A stretch of 64,000 bases of DNA from Kitasatospora cinereorecta (GCF_024172095.1 NZ_JAMZDX010000004.1:992001-1056000); one strand, 5' to 3'; numbered from the stretch's first letter, positions 8,087-17,530 are shown. The notes: generated by a model not told the origin, from the letters alone. Made by a program: numbers and translations.

Positions 8087-8826
8087 CAGCAGGAGACGGC
8101 CGTCCAGCCACCGGTCGGCACGACGACGTTCGCGTACTCGGTGGTGCCTCCGCCGATGAAGGGCGTCGTCGTGATCTCGTAGGTGAAGGTCTGGTACTCG
8201 ACGTCCAGCGTCCAGCCCTGCCTCGGGGGGATCGTGACCTTGAGGCCGAGCCGCGTATCGGACTCGGAGTTGAGCTGGTGGCCGACCTGGGCCTGGAGCA
8301 CGCCCTTCGCCGAGGCCGAGATGTTGTCGCTGGTCGTGTAGTTCACCTTGTACGTGGAGTCCGCGCTCAGTTCCACCGGCAGGTCGCCGTTGTTCTTGCG
8401 GCACGGCTGCCGCAGGAAGTGCTTCGCACCGGCCTTGATGGCGATGGCCGACACCGAGCTGCCCCAGGTCCCCCCGCCGTTGCCCGAGTACCAGGTCTCG
8501 GTCGGCATCAGCGGGTCTGCGGGATAGACGAAAGGCTGGCCCGGGGCCGTGATGACGACCGACTGGGGGCCCGGCTCGGGCTCGGGCTGGCCCACAACGC
8601 CGGAGCTGAGGTCGACGATGGCGTCGCCACCGCCGCCGCCCGCGTCGCCGGTGCCAGTGTCGCCCCAGCCGCCCGGGTCGTAGGGGTCGATGGGGTTGCA
8701 GTCGGTCAGGTACTCGCCCCAGCAGTTGCTGTCGGCGGCCGCCTCGTGCGGGGCGACCAGCGCGGGCACGGCGGTGAGCACGGTGGCGCCGAGTGCGGCG
8801 GCGACCACGAATTTCTTGAGGTCCAT
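8086..8826 (-). CDS. Secreted hypothetical protein, beta-rich, coupled to the Fic gene
   Basis: I start at ATG 8826 (MDLKKFVVAAALGATVLTAV), giving 246 residues; an earlier ATG at 8874 would put 16 odd residues before the signal peptide. A Sec signal peptide with cleavage near EAAA-DSN is followed by an acidic Gly/Pro linker (GGWGDTGTGDAGGGGGD, PEPEPGP). The C-terminal domain of about 140 residues has two Cys and alternating Thr/Ser-rich strands (STYKVNYTTSDNISASAKGV, TIPPRQGWTLDVEYQTFTYE). The strand pattern recalls aerolysin/ETX-MTX2 proteins, but that is only an impression from the pattern. Secretion plus one-base coupling to a cytoplasmic-looking Fic protein is unusual. Confidence 0.75.
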   Translation of the reverse strand: MDLKKFVVAAALGATVLTAVPALVAPHEAAADSNCWGEYLTDCNPIDPYDPGGWGDTGTGDAGGGGGDAIVDLSSGVVGQPEPEPGPQSVVITAPGQPFVYPADPLMPTETWYSGNGGGTWGSSVSAIAIKAGAKHFLRQPCRKNNGDLPVELSADSTYKVNYTTSDNISASAKGVLQAQVGHQLNSESDTRLGLKVTIPPRQGWTLDVEYQTFTYEITTTPFIGGGTTEYANVVVPTGGWTAVSC

Positions 8827-9124
8827 CGTCTTCTTTCGGGAGGAGGGATGTTCGGTGGCGGCCCAGTTGGCCATGGAGGCTGGACAGCAGTTCGGCGCAA
8901 CAGTCGCAGGGCTGCCAGCTGTGGGTCAGGATGAATTTCGGCAACCGCACCAGCTCATCCGGTCACCTTGCGCGACAGGAGTCACAGGCTGTGCGGAGAC
9001 CGGCTGTGGCGGCTGCTTCGGGTCGGGCGCCGATCATCAGGCGCGGCACTGACGAAGCCAGTGGCTTGAGGGAGCCGCCGCGGCCGGTACGCCGCCCCAC
9101 ATGAGGGAGCGGGTGATCAGGTGA

Positions 9125-9529
9125 TCACTCTTCGCCGGGGTCTGCGGGTGGCAGGAGTTCGGCGATGATCTCGGCGCCGAGTGCGTAGGCCGGCACGCCG
9201 GCCGTGATGAGTGCGGTCTCGGCGACGCCGATGAGGTCGGCGAGGCCGGCGCCGGCGTGGAGGGCGCCCTGGGCGTGGATCCGGGCGGGGTGGGCCCGGC
9301 CGAGGGCCAGCAACTGGCCGAAGTGGACGAGCTGTTGGACTCGCCCGCCGAGCGGGCTGTCGGTCAGTACGATGTGGCGCAGTGCCGCGATCGCCTCTTC
9401 GGTGGGCAGCCGGCCGAACTCCGTGGCCATGCGCAGCCGCTCCTGCACGCCGCCGGGAACGGTTCCGAGGGTGGAGCGGTAGCGGTCGCGGACGGCCTCC
9501 GTACGGGAGGCGAGGTTGTCGTCCGTCAT
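9125..9529 (-). CDS. Carboxymuconolactone decarboxylase-like (AhpD-fold) protein
   Basis: A 134-residue helical protein with RYRSTLGTVPGGVQERLRMA, then the block PTEEAIAALRHIVLTDSPLG and VQQLVHFGQLLALGRAHPAR, which matches the CMD/AhpD helical repeat. The canonical CxxC of AhpD peroxidase-type members is absent, so a decarboxylase-like or purely structural role is more likely than redox activity. Its ATG overlaps the aldolase stop by four bases (ATGA), so the two form one translationally coupled operon. Its substrate is probably linked to the aldolase product. Confidence 0.75.
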   Translation of the reverse strand: MTDDNLASRTEAVRDRYRSTLGTVPGGVQERLRMATEFGRLPTEEAIAALRHIVLTDSPLGGRVQQLVHFGQLLALGRAHPARIHAQGALHAGAGLADLIGVAETALITAGVPAYALGAEIIAELLPPADPGEE

Positions 9530-10191
9530 GACGTGACCCGCGCGATCGAGGCGCGGACGGCTTCCTGGGCGCCCGGGGGGAAGTCCACGGCCCCGCCGAT
9601 CGCCGCGGCGGCGATCTCGGCTTCGGCGCTCTCCTCGATCGCCACCACGAGGTGGGCGGTGGCCGCCGAGTCCGGCCCGAACACCAGGAGGCCGTGGTTG
9701 GCGAGCAGGACGGCGGCCGTTGTCGGGCGCTGTTGCAGTACGTCGGCGATGCCACGCACCGACACGTCCGATCCGCGCGGTCCCCAGGGGACGACGGGCA
9801 CGTCCTCGGCCTGGCCGAAGCGCAGCATCGGCTCCGTGCGGCAGGGCAGCGGCCGGTGGGCCACCGCGAAGGCGGTCGCGGAGGGCGAGTGGGTGTGGAT
9901 GATCGCGCCCACGTGGGGGCGGGCCTTGTACACGGCGCTGTGCATGGCGATGATCTCGGCGCTGACGGACTGCAGCTCGCCTTCGAGGACCTGTCCGTCG
10001 AAGCCGACGGTCGCCAGCTGTTCGGGCCTCAGGCCGCGGACGAACCCCGGGGTCAGCAGGATGCGCTCACCGTCGAGTCTGGCGCTGAGGTTGGCGTGCC
10101 CCGAGTGGGACATCACCCCGGCCGCGAAGAGCTTCTCCGCGGCTTCCACCAGCTGGTCGGCCCGCTCTTTCCGTATGTCCCGGTCGCTCAT
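9526..10191 (-). CDS. Class II aldolase/adducin family protein
   Basis: A 221-residue protein. It has the N-terminal GVMSHSGHANLSARLDGERI region that binds substrate phosphate or carboxylate in the family, the zinc ligands in IIHTHSPSATAFA (HTH), and the third zinc ligand in NHGLLVFG. Family members cleave or epimerise sugar phosphates or decarboxylate related acids using a divalent metal. The length agrees with fuculose/ribulose-phosphate aldolase relatives. It is the first gene of a two-gene minus-strand operon that starts just across a MerR-type operator from the divergent MerR gene, so it is the likely regulatory target. Confidence 0.87.
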   Translation of the reverse strand: MSDRDIRKERADQLVEAAEKLFAAGVMSHSGHANLSARLDGERILLTPGFVRGLRPEQLATVGFDGQVLEGELQSVSAEIIAMHSAVYKARPHVGAIIHTHSPSATAFAVAHRPLPCRTEPMLRFGQAEDVPVVPWGPRGSDVSVRGIADVLQQRPTTAAVLLANHGLLVFGPDSAATAHLVVAIEESAEAEIAAAAIGGAVDFPPGAQEAVRASIARVTS

Positions 10192-10259
10192 GGCGGTATC
10201 TCCAAATGTGCTGCCGGCGGCTCTTGTTCGCCGCTGTCCATGTGCTGACCACTCTTCAG

Positions 10260-10277
10260 CTTGAACTATGGTTCAAG
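10260..10277. promoter_or_regulatory. MerR-type operator dyad
   Basis: A perfect inverted repeat, CTTGAAC-TATG-GTTCAAG, lies in the 125-bp divergent space between the aldolase gene and the MerR gene, 40 bases upstream of the MerR start. Size and position fit the dyads that MerR proteins bind inside elongated promoter spacers. The TTGAAC half could double as a -35 box for rightward transcription. Confidence 0.75.
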
Positions 10278-10316
10278 TCAAATGCCCCGATCGACGAGGA
10301 GCAGGAGGAGCGGAAC

Positions 10317-10709
10317 GTGCGCATGACGATCGGCCGACTCGCCGAGATGACCAAGGTGCCCGCCTCGGCCATCCGGTACTGGGAGCGCCACCACCTGCTG
10401 CCCGCGCCCGAGCGCGAGGGCGGGCAGCGCCGCTACCCGCCCGAGGCCGTGGAGCGGATCACGGTCCTGCGCACGTACCAGCAGGCCGGGCTGAGCCTCG
10501 CCGAGATCCGCGAGTTCCAGCGGGAGCAGCCACGCCGGGAGGCCATGATCCGTGCCAAGATCACCGAGATGCGGCAGCGCATGATCGATCTCGACCACGC
10601 CCAGCAGCTCCTGACCCACGCCCTCATGTGCAGCGAAGAGGACATCGTCGGATGCCCGAAGTTCCGGCAGCAGATGGCGGCCTGGCAGACCCCGGATCCG
10701 GCACCATGA
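10317..10709 (+). CDS. MerR family transcriptional regulator
   Basis: The start GTG 10317 has AGGAGG eight bases upstream and gives 130 residues. The winged HTH reads MTIGRLAEMTKVPASAIRYW, ERHHLLPAP, GGQRRYPPEAVERI; a dimerisation coiled coil follows (MRQRMIDLDHAQQLLTHALM). The C-terminus has CSEEDIVGCPKF, two Cys eight residues apart, of the kind found in many uncharacterised MerR proteins where they may bind metal or sense thiols. It is divergent from the class II aldolase/CMD operon across a matching dyad, so it probably controls that operon and itself. Confidence 0.9.
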   Translation: MRMTIGRLAEMTKVPASAIRYWERHHLLPAPEREGGQRRYPPEAVERITVLRTYQQAGLSLAEIREFQREQPRREAMIRAKITEMRQRMIDLDHAQQLLTHALMCSEEDIVGCPKFRQQMAAWQTPDPAP

Positions 10710-10774
10710 ACTCCGGGGCGGGGACGATGAAATCAACGGCGGCCACGAGGACCAGGTGACCACCCAGCCCGATC

Positions 10775-11190
10775 GCCGGCCCTGCTCGCCTCGCATCTCC
10801 GAAGAGGGCGTGATCACCCGCTTCGTCCCGGTCGACTGCCCCTTTTTGCCGCCCGCGGCGTGTTGGTGGGCCCGCACGATCGTGGAGTCGACCGACACCA
10901 GCCAGTCGATGTCCCCGGCCGCGTCCTTCTCCGACTGAACCTGCCGCAGCATGCGCGAGAACGTACGTCCAGCGCCCACCTGCGGAAACGCGTGTACAGG
11001 GTCTGCCAGGACCCGTACCGCTCCGGCACGTCGCGCCAAGCCGAACCTGTACGCAGCTTCCACACGATCCCGTTCAGCACCACCCGGTCATGACTGCGCG
11101 GCCGGCCCGCGGTCCCCGAACTCGCAGGAACCGCGACAGCACTGCCCACTCGGCATCCGAGAGCTCATGACGACGTATCACGCCCGACAT
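10775..11190 (-). pseudogene. IS5-family transposase, N-terminal part with frameshifts
   Basis: From ATG 11190 the minus strand encodes MSGVIRRHELSDAEWAVLSR, FLRVRGPRAG, then in another frame RPRSHDRVVLNGIVWKLRTG and SAWRDVPERYGSWQTLYTRF, then in a third frame IDWLVSVDSTIVRAHQHAAG. This is the N-terminal half of a Streptomyces IS5-type transposase, including the first catalytic Asp (VDST). The sequence stops abruptly near 10775 beside the MerR gene. At least two frameshifts plus the missing C-terminal half make it inactive. Confidence 0.85.
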
Positions 11191-11209
11191 GATCTCTCAT
11201 CGCTTGATC

Positions 11210-11226
11210 ATCTTTGAAGACGGACC
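11210..11226 (-). repeat. Terminal inverted repeat of the decayed IS5-type element
   Basis: ATCTTTGAAGACGGACC (read outward on minus: GGTCCGTCTTCAAAGAT) lies 20 bases beyond the transposase start and abuts CTAG at 11227-11230. The same core, GGGTCCGTCTTCAAA, marks the left end of the element at 51916. This supports it as the IS end. The matching left end is missing. Confidence 0.6.
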
Positions 11227-11336
11227 CTAGGACGGCAGCCTCGAGCGAGGTCTTGACCGTGCATGGTCAGCAGCTCTAGCCTCAGTCGATTTCCACGGCA
11301 CCACTCGGATGTGTATGGAAAGCAGGGGGCCCAGCA

Positions 11337-14300
11337 GTGAACTCATCTCGATGGCCGGCTCGGTTCGTGCGCAGACGCCGCACCGCGGTCGCGGGGGTCG
11401 CCATCAGTGCTGTAGCGGCCCTGGTGGGCACGTGCATTGCGCCGACCGTGGCTTCGGCGAAGTCACCGGCGTCGCCGGTCCGGCCGGTAGTGGCGTTGAG
11501 CGACGCCGTGTCCGCGGCGATGACCGCGCGCAAGCAGGGCTCGCGGGTCGAAGTGCTGTCGGCTGCGGCGGCTTCGTCACGGACCTGGGCGAATCCCGAC
11601 GGCACTCTCACCACGACCCGGACCGCCGAGCCGACCAGAGTGCTTCGGGACACGAAGTGGGTCGATCTTGATCCGACGCTGGTTCGCACCGGCGAGGGTG
11701 CCTGGTCCACGACGGCGACGACGGTACCGCTGACGCTGTCTGGTGGCGGCAAGGCCCCGCTGGTGAGGATTGGCTCCGGCGACTCGGCGCTGGCGATGTC
11801 CTGGCCTGGCTCGCTGCCCGCGCCGACGGTGTCCGGCGCGACCGCCACCTATCCGAGCGTGCTGCCAGACGTTGACCTGAAGGTCACGGCGAACAAGCAG
11901 GGCGGGTTCTCCCAGGTGTTCGTCGTCAGAACCGCCGCAGCAGCGCGCAATCCGCGACTGACTGCACTTCACCTCGACGTCGTTGCCAGCGGGTTGACGG
12001 TGGGCGCCGACGCGGCCGGAAACCTGTCCGCGAAGGATGTTTCCGGAAAGGTGCGGTTCCATGCCGTGGCCCCCGGCATGTGGGACGCCGGTCAGGCCGT
12101 CGGGTCTTCGACCGCCGTGAGCGGGCACCCCGGTGCGCGGGGAGCCAAACACGCGGCCGTAGGGGTGTCCGTCTCGAAAACAGGGCTCGACCTGGTGCCG
12201 GACCAGAAGCTGTTGACTGCGGCGGACACCCGGTTCCCGGTGAGCATCGATCCCTCCTGGCAGCCGGACCTGCAGGACGCCGCCACCACGCACACCCTGA
12301 ATCTGATGCAGGGCTACGGCAGCTCCTATGATGCGGCGGCTCCGGTCCTGGACGTGGGTAACACCGGCTGGTTCGGGATCGGGCGCGGATTCCTCCAGCT
12401 GAACACCGCTCCCTTCGCCGGGGCCCACATCATCAGCGCCTCGCTGACGATGAACGAGTCCACCGCGGCCAGTTCGAGCCCGACGACCGTTCAGGTCTGG
12501 GACACCACCGGCTTCACCTCGGCCACCACGTGGTCCAGCCAGCCCACCCAGAACGATCTGGTGTCGGGCACCAGCGTCGCGGCGAGCCCCAATGAGGACG
12601 CCCCAGCCTCCAACAACTACGCGACGCACCAGAACTTCAGCCTGGACGTCACCAGAGCGATCGCAGGAGCCGCAGCGGCATCCGCGCCCGCGTGGACGAT
12701 CGGGCTGACCGCGTCGGACGAGACCAACAGCCAGCTGTGGAAGGAGTTCATCACTCCGGAGCTGACGGTCACCTACAACTCCATCCCGGCCGCACCGGCG
12801 AACCGGACGCTGAGTCCGGAGGCCGTGACCCGCGGCCAGTTCTACACCTCCAGCTCCACCCCGGCACTGTCCGCCACGGTCACCGACCCGGACGGCGGCC
12901 TGGTGGGAGCCAAATTCGAGGTCTGGTCCGGCTCTTCGCCGACCCCGACCACGAGGGTGGCCTCGGGCAGCGGTGCCGATGTGAGTTCGGGCGTGGCTGC
13001 AACGTGGACCACGCCGGCACTGGCCGACGGCACCTACGAGTGGCGGGCGCAGGCCAATGACGGCCTCGACGTCGGCCCGTGGTCGGGCTGGCAGATCTTC
13101 ACCGTCGACACGACCGGCACGCGCGTGCAAGCCCCGTCCGTCGGCTCCACCACCTTTCCGTCCGGAGCGTGGACGACGGACCCGAACACCGCGGGCAGCA
13201 TCACCGTCAGCCCGGCCGCACCCGCAAACACTTCGGCCGTGGTGTGGCAGCTCGACGGCAGTAGTGCCACAACCGTCAACACAAGCGGGGCCCCCGTGTC
13301 CGTCCCGCTGGCCCCCGGTGCGGGCCTGCACACCTTCACCGCCGCCACGCTGAATTCGGCGGGCGCACCGTCGAACACGGCCACCTACACCTTCGGGATC
13401 GGAGCCGCAGGCGTCAGCAGCCCGGCGGACAAGGCGCAGACCGCGACCACGTTCACCCTCGCGGCAACCGCGCCGTCCGGTGCGGCCAACGCCCGCTTCC
13501 AGTACCGCACCGGCACCACCGGCTCCTTCGTCGACGTCCCCACGGGTGATGTCCACCCGCTGGGATCGCCGACGGCGTCGGTCAGCTGGCCGGTGAACAC
13601 CACAGTGGTGACGGGCGGGGTGAGTACGGCTCAGTACACCTGGAACGCGGCGCGTACCCTGCCGCTGGACGGCAGCCTCCAGATCCAGGCCGCCTTCACC
13701 GACGCGGCCGGGAAGGCGCTGGCCAGCACACCGGTCACCGTGACGCTCAATCGGCTGTCCGGCGACTACGGAACGACCCAGGTGGGTCCGATCACTGTGG
13801 GTCTGCAGACCGGAAACGCCGCCCTGTCCGCCACCGACGTGTCGATTGCGAGCTACCGCAGCGGCCTCGGGGTCACCCGCACCTTCAACTCGATCAATCC
13901 TGCTGCGCCGTCGATCTTCGGTCCCGGCTGGGTGTCCGGCCTGCCAGTGCTCGGCACCAGCTCCTCGTGGTCCTCACTGACCGACAATGGCAGCTACGCC
14001 CTGCTCACCGCCGCCGACGGAACCACCACGGTGTTTACCGCCGGCACGACCACAGGCGGCGTCACCGCGTACTCCGGCCAGGGCTCGGCCGCGGCCGCGG
14101 CCCTGACGCTGACCAAGAACTCCAGCGGCTTCACCCTCGTCGACGCGAACGGCACGCGCACCGTCCTGACCGCGCCCGACGCCAGCCGTCCCAGCCAGTT
14201 CGTGCCGGCCACGGTCACCCAGGCCAGCACCGGACGGTCGACCGCCTACACCTACGCAGGCGGCAAGCCGGTGCTGGTCACCGCGCCCGACCCGCTGACC

Positions 14301-17300
14301 CCGGACCTGGCCGCCACCCAGGCGGCGTGTCCGTACCCGGTGAGCGCCGCGACCTGGAGCGCCGGTTGCCGCGCTCTCCTGCTCGGCTACGACAGCGTCA
14401 CAGGCAACGTCAACCAGGTCAGCCTGGTGGCGGTGGACGGTGGAACGTTCACCCAGACGCCGGTCGCCGCCTACCGCTACGACGCGAGCGGGCGGCTGAC
14501 CGGCGAATGGGACCCTCGGGTCAGCCCCAATCTGGTCACCGGCTACACCTACGACAGCCTCGGGCGCATCGCATCGGTCTCCCCGGCGCAGTCTGCCGGC
14601 AGCAACGCACTGCAGCCGTGGACCATCACCTACGACACCACCACCGGCGACGCCGACTTCGGCAAGGTCACCGCCGTCACCCGTACCCACTCCACTGGGG
14701 CGGCCGCAAAGACAACCATCGTCTACCGGGTGCCGGTCGGCCGCGCCGCCGGCGGCCCGCTCGACATGTCCTCGTCGGCCGTCGCCCAGTGGGGCCAAGC
14801 CGACCTCCCGACCTCCGCGGTGGCGGTCTTCCCGGCCACCCACGTCCCGGCCAGCCCGGTCGGCAACAGCGACTGGCACTATGCGCACCTGATGTACTAC
14901 GACGCCAACGGCCGGCAGACCAACGATGCGACCTACGCGGTCAACAACTCGGCTGCGGGCTGGGACGTTTCCACCACCGAATACGACGCCTACGGAAACG
15001 TCGTTCGACAGCTGACGCCGGGCAACCGGGAGACCGCGCTGACGGACCCGAACATGACCGGCCTCGGATCGGTGGCGCTGTCGCGCCAGCTGGACACCGA
15101 GAACATCTACTCCTCCGACGGCGCCCAACTCCTTGACACCTACAGCCCGGCCCACTCCGCAATGGCCGCAGGAACCGTCCAGACCGTCCGCACCCACACC
15201 CACTCGGTCTACAACGAGGGCGCCCCGGCCGCCGGCGGGCCCTACCACCTGGTAACCACCCAGACCACCAGTGCCAGCCTGGGTACCAACGTGCCGGGCA
15301 CCTCCGACGTGGATGCCCGCGCCACCAGCAACAGGTACAGCAACGGTACGGACACTTCCGGCTGGGCCCTGGGCACGCCGCTTCAGACAGTGGTGGATCC
15401 GGCCGGGGCGGCGATCACCAAGACCGTGGTGTTCAACTCGGATCCGAACCTGTACAACGGGGAGCCGCTGAAGATCGAGGCACGTCAGCCCGCCGGTGCG
15501 TCGGGTGGCACCGCCGGCGATACGGTCACCATCTACTACACGGCCGGAGCCAACCCTCTCGACGCGTCCTGCGGCAACCAGCCGAACTGGGCCGATCTGA
15601 CGTGCAAGACCAAGCCGGCGGCGCAACCGGGCACCGCAGGCATGCCGAACCTGCCTGTGACCCAGTACACGTACAACGTGTTTCTGCAGCCGGTGACCAT
15701 CACGCTCTCCAACGGCACGGTTACGCGCACCACGACCATCGGGTACGACAACGCCGGGCGGCCGGTCCAAAACAGCATCACGTCCGTCGGAGACAGCAGC
15801 GTCGCGGTGCCGCCCACGGTCAGGGTCTACTCTGCGTCGACCGGCGCCGTCACCGACGAGGAGAGTGTCGACACCAACAACGCAGTCATCGTCGACATCA
15901 GGACCGGCTATGACGACTTCGGCCAGGTCACCAGCTACACCGACGCCGCCGGAGCGCAGACCACCTACACCTACAACGTCGACGGCACCGTCGCCGGCCG
16001 CACCGATCCGCACGAGAGCCTGAGCTACAGCTACGAGGGCACCAGCGGGCGTCTCACCCGGATAAGCGAGTCCGCCGGCGGCGCGAGCATCTACGGCTAC
16101 TACAACTTCGACGGCCAACTCGACCACCAGCAGTACAGCGGCAACCAGCTGAAGGGGAACGTGACCGTCTCCGGCCAGTACACCTACGACGCGACCGGCA
16201 CCGCGACCAAGGTGGTCTACCGGGACAGCCACTGGACCACGAGTGTCGCGGACAGCATCGTCCCCAACGCCCAGGGCGACTGGATGAGCCGCAGCGTGCT
16301 CAACTCCAGCCAGTCCTACCGCTACGACGCCGCCGACCGGCTCGCTGGCGTGGCCGACACAGTGGCCGGGCAGTGCACCACGCGGGCCTACACGTATGAC
16401 GCCGATTCCAACCGTCTCACGGCCGGTTCGGCGGCTCCGGCGACAAACGGCTCCTGCCAGACGGCGAACGCGGTCACGCAGACGAATACCTTCGACGCCG
16501 CCGACCGGATCACCAACAGCGGCTACGGATACGACCAACTGGGTCGGGTATCGACCACCCCCAGCGCCGACGTCGTCGGCGCCGGCGATCTGACGGCGAC
16601 CTACTACACCAACGACATGGCGGCCAGCCAGACCCAGAACGGGCGGACGCTGACCATGACGCTGGACCCGCTCGGCAGCCGCGTCCGGGCCCAGAGCGAC
16701 AGCATCACCGGGGCCACCACCACCGAGCACTACGGCGACTCCTCCGACAGTCCGACCTGGAGCGTGACGGGATCCGGAGCGTGGAGCGAAAGCCTGGTCG
16801 GCACTTCGGGTCAGCTCGCCGCCACCGTGACCGGTGACGGAGTCGTCTTCCAGTTGGCCAACCTGCACGGCGACATCATGGCGACCGTCGCTGCGGATGT
16901 ACCGGCGGCGGCGGACACCGGTCCGACCGGTACGTACCTCTACGCCGAGTTCGGGGCTGTCGAATCGGGGACGCCGGGCGGGTACGGCTGGCTCGGTGCC
17001 ACCGGACGAGGCACGGCGCTCGGCGGCACGGTCCTCATGGGCGCCCGTGTCTACAACCCGCAGACAGGACGGTTCCTCCAGACCGATCCGGTCTTCCAGG
17101 GAAGCGCCAACCCCTACGAGTACGCTGCACAGAACCCCGTCACCAAGTCCGACACGAGTGGCTGCAGTGTCTGCCAGTGGTACCGGATCAACACCCAGTG
17201 GACCAATCCGACCAACTGGTTCTACGTCCCCTTGGTGGACGTGCTCTCGTCAGGGCTCCTGGCCACCGGCAGAATCTTCACCGCCGGGTTCTACATCTCG

Positions 17301-17504
17301 GCCACGATGATGCGCATCCGGTACTTGATCTACACCGACGAGCTGGATTGCGGCGCGCACTACATCCGTGTCAGGGGACAACAGTGGGTGCAGGCCCGGG
17401 TCACCTTGGCCTGGGGCGCGAGGTGGACCGTCGGCAACATCACCACGAACTGGGGGAGGAACGGCAACAGCGACTTCGCCATCGCCTCCTACTGGTGGTG
17501 GTAG
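11337..17504 (+). CDS. Secreted RHS/YD-repeat protein with an unrecognised C-terminal tail (WapA-like polymorphic toxin candidate)
   Basis: GTG 11337 has AGGGGG upstream; the product is 2,055 residues. Residues 1-41 form a signal peptide with an RRRR n-region. About 320-485 is a DNRLRE-type beta-sandwich found in cell-surface proteins, followed by Ig-like repeats to about 800. From about 850 the RHS barrel begins, with many YD repeats (YDASGRLTGEWDP, YDSLGRIAS, YDNAGRPVQ, YDDFGQVTSYTDAAG, YDAADRLAGV, YDQLGRVST). The RHS core ARVYNPQTGRFLQTDP lies at about 1902-1917 and ends NPVTKSDTSG at 1942. The remaining 113 residues (CSVCQWYRINTQW to SYWWW) are unlike the barrel and occupy the toxin position. 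In known RHS systems the barrel encloses the C-terminal effector. The effector activity is not recognisable here. Confidence 0.92.
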   Translation: MNSSRWPARFVRRRRTAVAGVAISAVAALVGTCIAPTVASAKSPASPVRPVVALSDAVSAAMTARKQGSRVEVLSAAAASSRTWANPDGTLTTTRTAEPTRVLRDTKWVDLDPTLVRTGEGAWSTTATTVPLTLSGGGKAPLVRIGSGDSALAMSWPGSLPAPTVSGATATYPSVLPDVDLKVTANKQGGFSQVFVVRTAAAARNPRLTALHLDVVASGLTVGADAAGNLSAKDVSGKVRFHAVAPGMWDAGQAVGSSTAVSGHPGARGAKHAAVGVSVSKTGLDLVPDQKLLTAADTRFPVSIDPSWQPDLQDAATTHTLNLMQGYGSSYDAAAPVLDVGNTGWFGIGRGFLQLNTAPFAGAHIISASLTMNESTAASSSPTTVQVWDTTGFTSATTWSSQPTQNDLVSGTSVAASPNEDAPASNNYATHQNFSLDVTRAIAGAAAASAPAWTIGLTASDETNSQLWKEFITPELTVTYNSIPAAPANRTLSPEAVTRGQFYTSSSTPALSATVTDPDGGLVGAKFEVWSGSSPTPTTRVASGSGADVSSGVAATWTTPALADGTYEWRAQANDGLDVGPWSGWQIFTVDTTGTRVQAPSVGSTTFPSGAWTTDPNTAGSITVSPAAPANTSAVVWQLDGSSATTVNTSGAPVSVPLAPGAGLHTFTAATLNSAGAPSNTATYTFGIGAAGVSSPADKAQTATTFTLAATAPSGAANARFQYRTGTTGSFVDVPTGDVHPLGSPTASVSWPVNTTVVTGGVSTAQYTWNAARTLPLDGSLQIQAAFTDAAGKALASTPVTVTLNRLSGDYGTTQVGPITVGLQTGNAALSATDVSIASYRSGLGVTRTFNSINPAAPSIFGPGWVSGLPVLGTSSSWSSLTDNGSYALLTAADGTTTVFTAGTTTGGVTAYSGQGSAAAAALTLTKNSSGFTLVDANGTRTVLTAPDASRPSQFVPATVTQASTGRSTAYTYAGGKPVLVTAPDPLTPDLAATQAACPYPVSAATWSAGCRALLLGYDSVTGNVNQVSLVAVDGGTFTQTPVAAYRYDASGRLTGEWDPRVSPNLVTGYTYDSLGRIASVSPAQSAGSNALQPWTITYDTTTGDADFGKVTAVTRTHSTGAAAKTTIVYRVPVGRAAGGPLDMSSSAVAQWGQADLPTSAVAVFPATHVPASPVGNSDWHYAHLMYYDANGRQTNDATYAVNNSAAGWDVSTTEYDAYGNVVRQLTPGNRETALTDPNMTGLGSVALSRQLDTENIYSSDGAQLLDTYSPAHSAMAAGTVQTVRTHTHSVYNEGAPAAGGPYHLVTTQTTSASLGTNVPGTSDVDARATSNRYSNGTDTSGWALGTPLQTVVDPAGAAITKTVVFNSDPNLYNGEPLKIEARQPAGASGGTAGDTVTIYYTAGANPLDASCGNQPNWADLTCKTKPAAQPGTAGMPNLPVTQYTYNVFLQPVTITLSNGTVTRTTTIGYDNAGRPVQNSITSVGDSSVAVPPTVRVYSASTGAVTDEESVDTNNAVIVDIRTGYDDFGQVTSYTDAAGAQTTYTYNVDGTVAGRTDPHESLSYSYEGTSGRLTRISESAGGASIYGYYNFDGQLDHQQYSGNQLKGNVTVSGQYTYDATGTATKVVYRDSHWTTSVADSIVPNAQGDWMSRSVLNSSQSYRYDAADRLAGVADTVAGQCTTRAYTYDADSNRLTAGSAAPATNGSCQTANAVTQTNTFDAADRITNSGYGYDQLGRVSTTPSADVVGAGDLTATYYTNDMAASQTQNGRTLTMTLDPLGSRVRAQSDSITGATTTEHYGDSSDSPTWSVTGSGAWSESLVGTSGQLAATVTGDGVVFQLANLHGDIMATVAADVPAAADTGPTGTYLYAEFGAVESGTPGGYGWLGATGRGTALGGTVLMGARVYNPQTGRFLQTDPVFQGSANPYEYAAQNPVTKSDTSGCSVCQWYRINTQWTNPTNWFYVPLVDVLSSGLLATGRIFTAGFYISATMMRIRYLIYTDELDCGAHYIRVRGQQWVQARVTLAWGARWTVGNITTNWGRNGNSDFAIASYWWW

Positions 17505-17530
17505 ACGAGGGGTGGACAGAACCCCAGCCG

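Noticed and set aside
6788..8182. A 464-codon plus-strand frame opposite the Fic gene
   Set aside because: Shadow of the Fic coding strand; the minus frame has the HPFPDANGR motif.
13974..16868. A 964-codon minus-strand frame inside the RHS gene
   Set aside because: Low-complexity Val/Gly/Arg translation antisense to YD repeats; no start region or motif.
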